Below are positions 1 to 6,153 of a DNA stretch of 6,186 bases, one piece after another. Under the pieces are notes generated by a model that did not search any database, was not told the origin of the DNA, and saw only the letters and a list, made by a program, of their open reading frames with translations. Within the stretch, counting starts at the first letter, position 1. Each line of letters starts with the position of its first letter. Position numbers and translations under genes: made by a program. The stretch comes from Chloroflexota bacterium (GTDB lineage Bacteria; Chloroflexota; Dehalococcoidia; Lucifugimonadales; Lucifugimonadaceae), in contig VXTA01000007.1 in assembly GCA_009837685.1 (NCBI GenBank), forward strand, positions 1 to 6,186. The letters are read 5' to 3'.

Positions 1-714
1 AAATCCAAAGGCCTCACCAGCACCGTCACCTTCCCCGGCGGAAACCTCGCGCCGCAAGGCTCCGTCATCAAATCCACCGCAATCGACCCAACCGTCGTCG
101 ATGACGACGGCGTTTACCGAAACACCGGCAAAGCCCGCGTCTTCACTTCCGAACGCGACGCCATCGCGGCCATCAAAACCCGCGACGAGGACTACAAGAT
201 CAAAGCCGGCGACATCATGATCGTCAACTGCGGCGGCCCCCTAGGCACCGGCATGGAGGAGCTCTACCAGATCACTGCCGCTCTCAAGCACCTCTCCTAC
301 GGCAAACACGTTGCACTCATCACCGACGCCCGTTTCTCTGGTGTCTCGACCGGAGCCTGCATCGGTCACGTCGGCCCCGAAGCCCTCGCAGGCGGCCCCA
401 TCGGTCGCGTACGAGAAGGCGACCTCGTAGAAATCATCATCGACCGCACAAACCTCACTGGCTCTATAAACCTAGTAGGAGAGGACGACACCTATCACGG
501 CACCGACTGGGGAACAAAAGAACTCGAACACCGTCCAACCCCCGACAACCTAACGCCACACCCCCAACTCCCCGACGACTCCCGACTCTGGGCCGCGCTC
601 CAATCCGCATCCGGCGGCATCTGGGGAGGTTGCGTATTCGACACCGACTCCATCATCGAAACCATCAACGCCGGCCGCGAAGCCCTACAAAAACAACGCG
701 AACCCGTGGCTTAG
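1..714 (+). CDS. yjhG: YjhG/YagF-family D-xylonate dehydratase, C-terminal part (5' end outside window)
   Basis: The frame is open from base 1 to the TAG at 712-714 and shows 237 residues. The family (about 650 residues in E. coli YjhG) belongs to the IlvD/Edd Fe-S dehydratases and removes water from D-xylonate to give 2-keto-3-deoxy-xylonate in non-phosphorylative pentose breakdown in the cytoplasm. The assignment rests on recalled similarity to E. coli YjhG along the whole fragment: [13 protein letters not shown] at the start, [34 protein letters not shown], then [28 protein letters not shown], and [12 protein letters not shown] near the end. The serine of RFSG (fragment residue 113, codon 337-339) matches the proposed catalytic base in related sugar-acid dehydratases. 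The cluster-binding cysteines lie in the missing N-terminal part. The ATG at 217 is internal. IlvD itself is less likely because the C-terminal stretch is YjhG-like. Substrate is inferred from family only. Confidence 0.88.
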   Translation, partial: KSKGLTSTVTFPGGNLAPQGSVIKSTAIDPTVVDDDGVYRNTGKARVFTSERDAIAAIKTRDEDYKIKAGDIMIVNCGGPLGTGMEELYQITAALKHLSYGKHVALITDARFSGVSTGACIGHVGPEALAGGPIGRVREGDLVEIIIDRTNLTGSINLVGEDDTYHGTDWGTKELEHRPTPDNLTPHPQLPDDSRLWAALQSASGGIWGGCVFDTDSIIETINAGREALQKQREPVA

Positions 715-726
715 CGTGGTGTATCT

Positions 727-753
727 TCCCCTTTTTGCGTAGCAAAAGGGGGA
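727..753. terminator. 12-bp hairpin between convergent genes, possible terminator
   Basis: The arms 727-738 and 742-753 pair over 12 base pairs with one T-G wobble (732 with 748) and a GTA loop. The inner stem is TTTTGC/GCAAAA and the outer stem is C/G. It sits in the 73-base gap between the stop of the dehydratase gene (714) and the stop of the channel gene (788), so it could end transcripts from both sides. No run of T follows the stem on either strand, so a classical intrinsic terminator is not proven. A second, weaker stem (GCGGGT with ACTCGC, one wobble) follows at about 755-779. Confidence 0.45.
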
Positions 754-787
754 CGCGGGTGCAGCGTAGCGAAACTCGCAGGGGGTT

Positions 788-1861
788 TTATCCCTGATCC
801 CGCGCCAAAACCCCAACCGCCTCTTCAACATGCGCAGGCGCACCCACCAAAATCAACGCGTCTCCGCCTCGCAGAACAACGTCGTCGGTCATGTCGATAA
901 TCCCCTCTGAATCCCCGCGCCGCACCGCGACCACATCGGCCTTGCTCGCCGTCACGAACCCACATTCCCCAACCGCCTTGCCGTCGTACTTACCGCCGCG
1001 CTCAACCACCACCTCTTCTGTGATCACCGCCAACCGTCCGCCTTCTACTTCGATCGCCGCGTTTCCTACCTCCATCGGAGCGTCACTATCCAAGATCTCT
1101 TCCACAATGCTCCGAGCCGCAATATGATGCATCGATACCACGTTCGACGCACCTGCTCGTAGCAGCTTCGACTCCGACTCCGGTAGCGTCGCCTTCGCCA
1201 CGATCTCCAAATCTGGTGCCATCACATGCGCCGTCAAAACCGTCATCAACGCTGCCGAATCCGGTGACACCGTGCATATCAGACTCCTCGCACGCTCAAT
1301 CCCAGCCTTCATCAACACCTCGTCCTGTCCACCATCCCCATGGATACCGATGTAGCCATCCTCCGATGCGTTCCGGACCGCCTCGCCGTTGTTGTCGATC
1401 ACAACCACTCGCGCTCCCGACAAGCCATTCAACTCCGCCGCGACGATCGTTCCCGTATCACCATAACCCACCACGATGTGATGCCCACGCAACCGCCGCA
1501 TCATCGCCTCAGTACCACGTTGCCGCAAGTTCGAAACCAATTGACCAGATATTAACTGCTCTCCCAATGTCGCAAATGTGTAAGCAAACGCTCCCACACC
1601 AGTAATGATGATCACTATCGAAAACACCCGCCCCAACTCGCTCAGCGGCCTCACCTCCTCGAAACCCACCGTTGACATCGTGATCACCGACATATACGCC
1701 GCATCCATCCACGTCCAATCGTCTCCCTCGATCACCTTGAAACCAACCACACCGATCGCCATCACCGTCAACAACGCCATTATTCCGCGCGCCAAGTTCC
1801 AACGCCGCCGACGGATCAACCGCCGCGACTCGGAAGGCGCTGAAACTACAAATGCCGGCAT
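788..1861 (-). CDS. Two-helix potassium channel with RCK (TrkA-N / TrkA-C) gating domain
   Basis: This encodes 357 residues with the layout of MthK-type channels. A basic N-terminus (13-20) precedes a membrane helix at about 27-44, a pore helix at 52-63, the filter T64-V-G-F-E68 and a second helix at about 78-98. A Rossmann RCK-N domain follows from about 127, with VVGYGDTG (130-137) as the dinucleotide-type loop and D156 at the end of the second strand. A TrkA-C-like domain fills about 265-357. Such proteins form inner-membrane tetramers, with cytoplasmic RCK domains that gate K+ flow on binding ligands (Ca2+, nucleotides or c-di-AMP in different members). The ATG at 1861 lies 18 bases after the purK stop, so it is probably the third gene of purE-purK; the ribosome site is weak (GAG, 9 bases before). 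The last filter glycine of the usual TVGYG is glutamate here. Ligand and ion selectivity are not shown by the sequence. Confidence 0.9.
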   Translation of the reverse strand: MPAFVVSAPSESRRLIRRRRWNLARGIMALLTVMAIGVVGFKVIEGDDWTWMDAAYMSVITMSTVGFEEVRPLSELGRVFSIVIIITGVGAFAYTFATLGEQLISGQLVSNLRQRGTEAMMRRLRGHHIVVGYGDTGTIVAAELNGLSGARVVVIDNNGEAVRNASEDGYIGIHGDGGQDEVLMKAGIERARSLICTVSPDSAALMTVLTAHVMAPDLEIVAKATLPESESKLLRAGASNVVSMHHIAARSIVEEILDSDAPMEVGNAAIEVEGGRLAVITEEVVVERGGKYDGKAVGECGFVTASKADVVAVRRGDSEGIIDMTDDVVLRGGDALILVGAPAHVEEAVGVLARDQG

Positions 1862-1879
1862 GATTGCTTGCTCAAACTC

Positions 1880-3019
1880 TCACGCACGCGACGCCGCTTC
1901 ACGCGCCGCGATCGCGACTACTAACGCCCCTTCCACCGTCTCACCCGTAACCGTTATATGACCCATCTTACGTCCAATACGATACCCAGATTTCCCATAA
2001 AGATGCAGATGCGTCCGTGGCATACCCAGAACCGCGCTCCAATCCGGTGCCCCGTCAGTCGACTCCCAAACATCGCCCAGTAGATTAACCATCACCGTCG
2101 GCGAACGCAATCCCACATCCCCCATCGGCATCCCCACCATGATCCGCGCCAACTGCTCGAACTGCGACGTCTCACATCCCTCGATCGTGTAATGCCCCGA
2201 GTTGTGCGGACGAGGCGCCAACTCATTCACCAAAACCTCACCAGCCCGCGTCACAAACATCTCAACCGCGATCAATCCGATCACATCCAGACCCTCCGCA
2301 ATCCGCATCGCAATCCGCACCGCCTCATCCTTGACCGCATCCGAACACCGAGCCGGAACAATCGACGTATCCAAAATCCCACCCACATGCACATTCTCCG
2401 AAACCGGAAACGTGCGCATCTCGCCGTCAAGGGATCGAGCACAAACCACTGACACCTCCATCTCAAAATCCACAAACCCCTCGACAATCACCGGTGCACC
2501 CTCAGACCCTCCCAAGCCTTCAAATGCCGACCCTGCATCACCCGCATCCCGAACCACACTCTGACCCTTACCGTCATACCCCCATCGCGTCGTCTTCATC
2601 ACCACCGGCACCCCAATCTCCCTAACTGCCTCAACCGCCTCTCCTTCGCTCTTAACAACCCGAAACTCCGGCACGCCAATCCCCATCTCCCTTAGAGATA
2701 TCTTCTCAATCTCCCGGTCCTGACACACCCGCAACACCGAAGGCGATGGATACACCGGCTTCAACTCCGAAATCACCTCAATCGCCGTAGCATCCACATT
2801 CTCAAACTCATACGTCACAACATCCGAACGATCCGCCAACTCCCGCGCCGCACCCAAATCGTCATACGCCGCAACAATGTGATGATCCGTCACCTGCGAA
2901 CCCGGACAATCCACCCCCGGATCCAACGAAACCGACCGATACCCCATCGTCCGAGCCGACATCGCCAACATCCGCCCCAACTGCCCACCACCAAATATCC
3001 CAATCGTCAAACTTGACAC
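1880..3019 (-). CDS. purK: N5-carboxyaminoimidazole ribonucleotide synthase (PurK)
   Basis: PurK is a cytoplasmic ATP-grasp enzyme. It uses ATP and bicarbonate to turn aminoimidazole ribonucleotide (AIR) into N5-CAIR in de novo purine synthesis. The 379-residue product has the normal family length and all hallmarks: GGGQLGRML (10-18) in the N-terminal fold, TYEFENV (69-75), QDR (100-102), the nucleotide-binding KTTRWGYDGKGQ (142-153), NELAPRPHNSGH (265-276) with the following ETSQFEQ, and a C-terminal KMGHIT (351-356). Translation starts at GTG (3017-3019), which directly follows the purE TAG stop (3020-3022) with no gap, so translational coupling to purE is likely. A GAGGA stretch lies 13 bases upstream inside purE. 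The partner PurE acts on its product. No frameshift or lost residue is seen. Confidence 0.97.
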   Translation of the reverse strand: MSSLTIGIFGGGQLGRMLAMSARTMGYRSVSLDPGVDCPGSQVTDHHIVAAYDDLGAARELADRSDVVTYEFENVDATAIEVISELKPVYPSPSVLRVCQDREIEKISLREMGIGVPEFRVVKSEGEAVEAVREIGVPVVMKTTRWGYDGKGQSVVRDAGDAGSAFEGLGGSEGAPVIVEGFVDFEMEVSVVCARSLDGEMRTFPVSENVHVGGILDTSIVPARCSDAVKDEAVRIAMRIAEGLDVIGLIAVEMFVTRAGEVLVNELAPRPHNSGHYTIEGCETSQFEQLARIMVGMPMGDVGLRSPTVMVNLLGDVWESTDGAPDWSAVLGMPRTHLHLYGKSGYRIGRKMGHITVTGETVEGALVVAIAAREAASRA

Positions 3020-3538
3020 CTACTCACCCAAATCCTCATCGCCAACATACGTCCCAGCCAATACCTCCGCCTCAGCCTTGCCCCGCCTCATTACCAACCG
3101 CGCGAAAACCTCCTCATCAAACGCCCCGATAATCTGCGCTGCCAACAAACCCGCATTCACCGCACCCGACCTCCCGATCGCAACCGTCGCCACCGGAACC
3201 CCACGCGGCATCTGCACAATCGACAGCAACGAATCCAATCCGCTCAAAGCCGAACTCTCAACCGGCACCCCGATCACCGGCAAATTCGTGTTTGCCGCCA
3301 CCATCCCCGGCAGATGCGCCGCACCCCCAGCGCCCGCAATGATCACCTTCACCCCACGACCCTTCGCCGACTTCGCGAACTCCGACATCAAATCCGGCGT
3401 CCGATGCGCCGAAATCACCCGCACCTCATGCGCAACACCCAACTCGCCCAAAACCTCCGCCGCATGACGCATCGTCGGCAAGTCCGAACGACTTCCCATA
3501 ATCACCGAAACCAACGGTCCATTAGCATTCCCATTCAT
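3020..3538 (-). CDS. purE: N5-carboxyaminoimidazole ribonucleotide mutase (PurE, class I)
   Basis: PurE moves the carboxyl group of N5-CAIR, made by PurK, to carbon 4, giving CAIR in purine synthesis. The 172 residues show GSRSD (15-19), SAHRTP (43-48, with the catalytic histidine H45), [12 protein letters not shown] (68-79), and [20 protein letters not shown] (101-120), as in class I enzymes that work with PurK. The frame stays open up to 3700, but I chose the ATG at 3538. From there the protein has the usual length and begins shortly before the first conserved strand ([11 protein letters not shown]), and AGGA lies 8 bases upstream. The extra 54 residues of the longer reading come from an intergenic hairpin repeat and are cysteine-rich, unlike any PurE. 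It is the first gene of the minus-strand purE-purK-channel unit. I see no convincing promoter, PurR-type box or riboswitch upstream. Confidence 0.96.
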   Translation of the reverse strand: MNGNANGPLVSVIMGSRSDLPTMRHAAEVLGELGVAHEVRVISAHRTPDLMSEFAKSAKGRGVKVIIAGAGGAAHLPGMVAANTNLPVIGVPVESSALSGLDSLLSIVQMPRGVPVATVAIGRSGAVNAGLLAAQIIGAFDEEVFARLVMRRGKAEAEVLAGTYVGDEDLGE

Positions 3539-3546
3539 TCCCAAAA

Positions 3547-3550
3547 TCCT
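3547..3550 (-). promoter_or_regulatory. Ribosome binding site deciding the purE start
   Basis: AGGA on the minus strand lies 8 bases before the ATG at 3536-3538. It supports the short purE start over the longer reading from 3700. Confidence 0.5.
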
Positions 3551-3585
3551 AAACCAAACATCGACACAACACACCACGCACCCCC

Positions 3586-3617
3586 CGTCGCACCCGTGCA
3601 GGCGGGTATCCAGAGGG
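3586..3617. repeat. Degenerate intergenic hairpin repeat ending in ATCCAGAGGG (copy 1)
   Basis: CGTC is followed by a short stem (ACCCG 3592-3596 with CGGGT 3603-3607) and then ATCCAGAGGG (3608-3617). The layout resembles the widespread bacterial intergenic element that begins CGTCATTCCCGC and ends GGGAATCCAGAGG; this relation is from memory. The same ten-base tail occurs again after the exporter gene at 5424-5433. Confidence 0.45.
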
Positions 3618-3637
3618 CCTATGGTGGTGTGCATATC

Positions 3638-3670
3638 CCCTCTCCCTCTATGGGAGAGGGTCAGGGTGAG
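3638..3670. repeat. Intergenic hairpin repeat, copy 1 (perfect 9-bp stem)
   Basis: CCCTCTCCC (3638-3646) and GGGAGAGGG (3652-3660) form a perfect 9-bp stem with a 5-base loop, followed by the tail TCAGGGTGAG (3661-3670). A copy identical at 29 of 33 bases, in the same orientation, lies at 6154-6186. The element stands between the divergent purE and exporter starts. Read on the minus strand it gives the peptide [11 protein letters not shown], which from general knowledge recurs in spurious protein extensions of many genomes. Confidence 0.85.
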
Positions 3671-3749
3671 GGTGAACGGGGACAAAAGGGAGGGGCACAT
3701 CCCAGCAATCCAACCCGTGCCTCAACCAACACGCTTCCCAACATCATTA

Positions 3750-3755
3750 TATAAT
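3750..3755 (+). promoter_or_regulatory. -10 box of the exporter promoter
   Basis: A perfect TATAAT lies 36 bases before the exporter ATG, in an AT-rich patch that stands out from its surroundings. No good -35 hexamer is seen at 16-18 bases upstream, so the promoter may be weak or activator-aided. Transcription would start near 3762, inside the adjacent palindrome. Confidence 0.55.
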
Positions 3756-3756
3756 T

Positions 3757-3771
3757 ACGATACGGTATCGT
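3757..3771. promoter_or_regulatory. Palindromic operator, probable TetR-family binding site
   Basis: ACGATAC (3757-3763) and GTATCGT (3765-3771) are perfect inverted repeats around a single G. The site begins one base after the TATAAT box and covers the expected transcription start, a position where a bound repressor would block RNA polymerase. Size and symmetry suit a TetR-family dimer, and such a regulator is encoded at 5500-6138. That this regulator binds here is inference. Confidence 0.6.
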
Positions 3772-3779
3772 TACTTAAT

Positions 3780-3783
3780 GGAG
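3780..3783 (+). promoter_or_regulatory. Ribosome binding site deciding the exporter start
   Basis: GGAG lies 8 bases before the ATG at 3792. It supports that start over the in-frame ATG at 3621, which lies inside the repeats and upstream of the promoter. Confidence 0.6.
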
Positions 3784-3791
3784 CCAGGCCA

Positions 3792-5366
3792 ATGCAAACT
3801 ACCATCGCCGATCCCACCCAAACTAACGCATACAAGAGACGCTGGTTCACTCTGGTAGTCCTCTCCACCAGCCTGCTCATCATCGGACTCGACAACACCA
3901 TCCTCAACGTCGCAATCCCTACCCTCCAACGCGAGTTCAACGCCAGCGCAACTTCACTCCAATGGATGGTCGACTCTTACATCCTCGTATTCGCAGGTCT
4001 CCTCCTCACAATGGGCGCTATCGGAGACCGATTCGGACGCAAACGAGCCCTCCAAGTCGGACTCGTCATATTCGGGCTTTCCAGCCTCTTCGCAACTTAT
4101 TCAGACTCCAGCGCCCAACTAATCGCCGCTCGGGCTCTGATGGGCATCGGCGGTGCCCTCATCATGCCGTCAACCCTCTCTATAATCACCAACGTATTCC
4201 CTAGAGAGGAACGTGGCAAGGCGATCGGAATATGGGCCGCCGTCGCCGGTCTAGGCATCGGCATCGGACCCGTCACCGGTGGATTGCTCCTCGAAAACTT
4301 CTGGTGGGGCTCCGTATTCTTCATCAACATTCCGATAGTCTTAATCGCACTTATCGCCGGACTCGTACTCGTTCCCGAAAGCCGTGACCCGAATCCCGTA
4401 TCCATCGACATTCCGGGAGCCATCCTCTCCATCGCCGCCGTAACCACATTGGTCTACTTCATCATCGAAGCACCCACTCACGGCTGGACCAACCTCTCCA
4501 TAATCTCCGGCCTCGCAGGCGGCGCGATCCTAGTCACCATATTCATCATCTGGGAACTCAGGACTGATCACCCCATGCTCAACCTCGCGTTCTTCAAAAA
4601 CCTGAGATTCTCAGCCGGCGCGGGAGCTATCTCCATCGGCTTCTTCGCCCTCTTCGGCATGATCTTTGGAATGACCCAGTACCTTCAGTTCGTTCAAGGC
4701 TTCACACCGCTTGAAGCCGGGCTACGGATGATCCCCATCGCCTTCGGTATGGCGATCGGCGCAGGTCTGAGTCATCGATTGGTTGGAAGATTGGGCACCA
4801 ACAGAGTCGTCGCCGCAGGCCTTTTGGGACTGACCGCCCTTTTCGTCTCCATCTCGTTCTGGCAAACCGACACTAGCTACTGGATCATTGGCACTACCTT
4901 CTTCCTGCTCGCGTTCAGCATGGGCAATGTTATGGCACCTTCCACTGACGCCGTAATGGGAGCAGTGCCGGAAGCCAACGCCGGTATCGCATCCGCCATG
5001 AACGATGTCACCCGCCAAGTCGCCGGCGCATTCGGAGTCGCCGTCATCGGATCGGTCATCAACACCGTATTCAACTCCCGCATGCAAGACGTCGTCGCTT
5101 CGCTCCCGCCCGAAGCCGCACACGCCGCCAGCGACTCGGTCGGGGCGGCCGCTAGAGTAGCTTCCATGCTTCCGGCAGAGATCGCGGGTCCATTGGCCGC
5201 ATCAGCGAAGACCGGATTCACTGATGCCTTGGGTGTCGCCGTGCTTGTCTCCGCCGCAATCGCCATTATCGGATCCATTCTCGTACTGAGATTCATGCCA
5301 GCCCGCCATCTCAAACCAACCGCAGACATCGAAACCCCGAACCAGACCAATCCACATCATCAATAG
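3792..5366 (+). CDS. DHA2-family (EmrB/QacA-type) MFS multidrug exporter, 14 helices
   Basis: The 524-residue product is an inner-membrane proton-coupled exporter of the 14-helix DHA2 group (usual length about 500). The first helix at about 19-42 carries LDNTILNVAIPTL with the conserved D34. WMVDSYIL (59-66) opens helix 2. Motif A is GAIGDRFGRKRA (75-86) in the loop between helices 2 and 3, motif B holds R114 in AARALMGIGGALIMP, and motif C is GLGIGIGPVTGG (153-164) in helix 5. A non-conserved loop (about 430-475) precedes the last helix at 479-499. The ATG at 3792 is chosen because GGAG lies 8 bases before it and a TATAAT box with a palindrome lies just upstream; the in-frame region back to 3621 is repeat-derived. 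The TetR-type gene downstream suggests drug-induced expression. Substrate cannot be told. Parts of the gene lack the strong C-over-G bias of its neighbours, which may hint at later acquisition. Confidence 0.93.
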   Translation: MQTTIADPTQTNAYKRRWFTLVVLSTSLLIIGLDNTILNVAIPTLQREFNASATSLQWMVDSYILVFAGLLLTMGAIGDRFGRKRALQVGLVIFGLSSLFATYSDSSAQLIAARALMGIGGALIMPSTLSIITNVFPREERGKAIGIWAAVAGLGIGIGPVTGGLLLENFWWGSVFFINIPIVLIALIAGLVLVPESRDPNPVSIDIPGAILSIAAVTTLVYFIIEAPTHGWTNLSIISGLAGGAILVTIFIIWELRTDHPMLNLAFFKNLRFSAGAGAISIGFFALFGMIFGMTQYLQFVQGFTPLEAGLRMIPIAFGMAIGAGLSHRLVGRLGTNRVVAAGLLGLTALFVSISFWQTDTSYWIIGTTFFLLAFSMGNVMAPSTDAVMGAVPEANAGIASAMNDVTRQVAGAFGVAVIGSVINTVFNSRMQDVVASLPPEAAHAASDSVGAAARVASMLPAEIAGPLAASAKTGFTDALGVAVLVSAAIAIIGSILVLRFMPARHLKPTADIETPNQTNPHHQ

Positions 5367-5380
5367 AACGCCATCGTCAT

Positions 5381-5433
5381 CGTCATTCCGTCGGAGACCA
5401 GCCCTTCAGCGGACGGAACGTTCATCCAGAGGG
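5381..5433. repeat. Intergenic hairpin repeat ending in ATCCAGAGGG (copy 2), possible terminator
   Basis: This lies 15 bases after the exporter stop. TTCCGTC (5386-5392) and GACGGAA (5412-5418) form a perfect 7-bp stem around a 19-base loop, preceded by CGTC and followed by ATCCAGAGGG (5424-5433). The ten-base tail and general layout match 3586-3617. The hairpin could weaken read-through from exporter to regulator, but no T-run follows. Confidence 0.5.
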
Positions 5434-5473
5434 GCATCCCATATTCACCCTTCTGCTACTCTGACGGAAGGTT

Positions 5474-5503
5474 ATGTTATCGATCCAAGTCCCTAGAAAT
5501 TGA
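5474..5503 (+). other. Possible 9-codon leader ORF overlapping the TetR start
   Basis: ATG at 5474 reads MLSIQVPRN and stops at TGA 5501-5503, so that TTGA is shared with the TTG start of the regulator at 5500. GGAAGG (5466-5471) lies only 2 bases before the ATG, closer than usual. It may be a coupling leader, the true start of the regulator displaced by a one-base frameshift, or chance. Confidence 0.25.
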
Positions 5504-6138
5504 CCCAAACAAACCCGCAGGTAACCCAACAAGACCCGAAACCCGGAAGACCTCGCGACCCCAACCTGGACCGCGCGATACTTCGGGCAACAATCCAAGT
5601 CCTCACCGATGTCGGATACGCCGCAATGTCTGTCGAACGCGTCGCAAACATCGCAGGGGTAGGCAAAACCACCATCTACCGGCGCTACGAAAACAAAGAA
5701 GAACTCACAGCCGCCGCGATGAGATCGTTGACCGACAACTTCGGACCGCCGCCAGACACCGGCAGCGCCCGCGACGACATCATCCAGATGCTCATCCAAA
5801 ACCTGACCGCGCTAGAACATGGCCCCGGATTCTCAGTCATCGGTGCCCTCCTCGTAGAAGAGCGCCGCAACCCAGCACTTATTGAACTCTTCCAAAACCG
5901 CATCATGCGACCCCGAAGAGAAGACGCCATAGCAGTACTTCAAAGAGGCGTCGAACGCGGAGAAATCCGCCCCGATACCGACCTCGAAACCGCCGTTTAC
6001 GCAATGGTAGGCTCCATCCTAGCCCGCCACATTCTAGGCGCACCCCAAACCCGAACCCAAATCGAAAAAACTGTCGACGCTATCTTCCAAGGAATCTCCA
6101 CAACCAATCACATCCCTCCTTCTTCAGGAGGGGGCTAG
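5500..6138 (+). CDS. TetR-family transcriptional repressor, probable regulator of the adjacent exporter
   Basis: The 212-residue product has the TetR layout. A DNA-binding domain spans about 22-70, with helix-turn-helix SVERVANIAGVGKTTIYRRY (44-63) followed by ENKEEL. An all-helical ligand-binding and dimer domain follows, with ERRNPALIELFQNRIMRPRR (121-140) and VERGEIRPDTDLETAV (151-166), a pattern typical of one common TetR C-terminal subfamily. Members act as dimers released from DNA by small molecules. The start is TTG at 5500: an in-frame TAG stands at 5494-5496, and no ATG or GTG lies between it and the DNA-binding helices. No good ribosome site precedes it. The gene follows the exporter on the same strand after 133 bases, so it may be co-transcribed or have its own promoter. 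Its last seven residues (PPSSGGG) are encoded by a hairpin repeat. The likely target is the palindrome at 3757-3771; this is inference. Confidence 0.9.
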   Translation: MTQTNPQVTQQDPKPGRPRDPNLDRAILRATIQVLTDVGYAAMSVERVANIAGVGKTTIYRRYENKEELTAAAMRSLTDNFGPPPDTGSARDDIIQMLIQNLTALEHGPGFSVIGALLVEERRNPALIELFQNRIMRPRREDAIAVLQRGVERGEIRPDTDLETAVYAMVGSILARHILGAPQTRTQIEKTVDAIFQGISTTNHIPPSSGGG

Positions 6139-6146
6139 GGTAGGTC
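6114..6146. repeat. Diverged hairpin repeat overlapping the 3' end of the TetR gene
   Basis: CCCTCCT (6114-6120) and AGGAGGG (6126-6132) form a 7-bp stem with a TCTTC loop, followed by a tail that shares GGGCTAGGGT (6132-6141) with the next copy (6174-6183). It looks like a diverged tandem relative of the element at 6154-6186. The regulator's TAG stop (6136-6138) lies inside the tail, so the repeat sets the protein's C-terminus. It could also act as a weak terminator. Confidence 0.6.
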
Positions 6147-6153
6147 ACGCATT

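Noticed and set aside
891..2564. Several plus-strand open frames opposite the channel and purK genes (for example 1216-1605, 2192-2452, 2202-2564)
   Set aside because: They are rich in Pro, His, Arg, Ser and Thr, as expected from reading the C-rich antisense of real genes. None shows a recognisable domain.
3539..3640. Purine riboswitch or PurR box upstream of purE
   Set aside because: No conserved purine-aptamer core, no PurR-like palindrome and no convincing minus-strand promoter could be recognised in this stretch.
3539..3700. Upstream extension of purE by 54 residues
   Set aside because: It translates the hairpin repeat and the divergent intergenic region, is cysteine-rich and unlike PurE. 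The ATG at 3538 has AGGA at good spacing and gives the normal family length.
3621..3791. Upstream extension of the exporter by 57 residues
   Set aside because: It runs through the repeat, the TATAAT box and the operator. The ATG at 3792 has GGAG 8 bases upstream and gives the normal N-terminus of the family.
3539..3791. CRISPR array or transposon end in the repeat-rich divergent region
   Set aside because: The repeats are single hairpin units without regular spacers, and there is no transposase or target-site duplication in the window.
5451..5478. Separate promoter for the TetR gene (TTCTGC, 16 bases, TATGTT)
   Set aside because: Both hexamers match the consensus poorly, and the leader would be very short. 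Kept only as a possibility.
4097..5930. Minus-strand open frames opposite the exporter and TetR genes (for example 4097-4447, 4877-5350, 5422-5799)
   Set aside because: They lie antisense to well-supported genes, have low-complexity composition and no family features.
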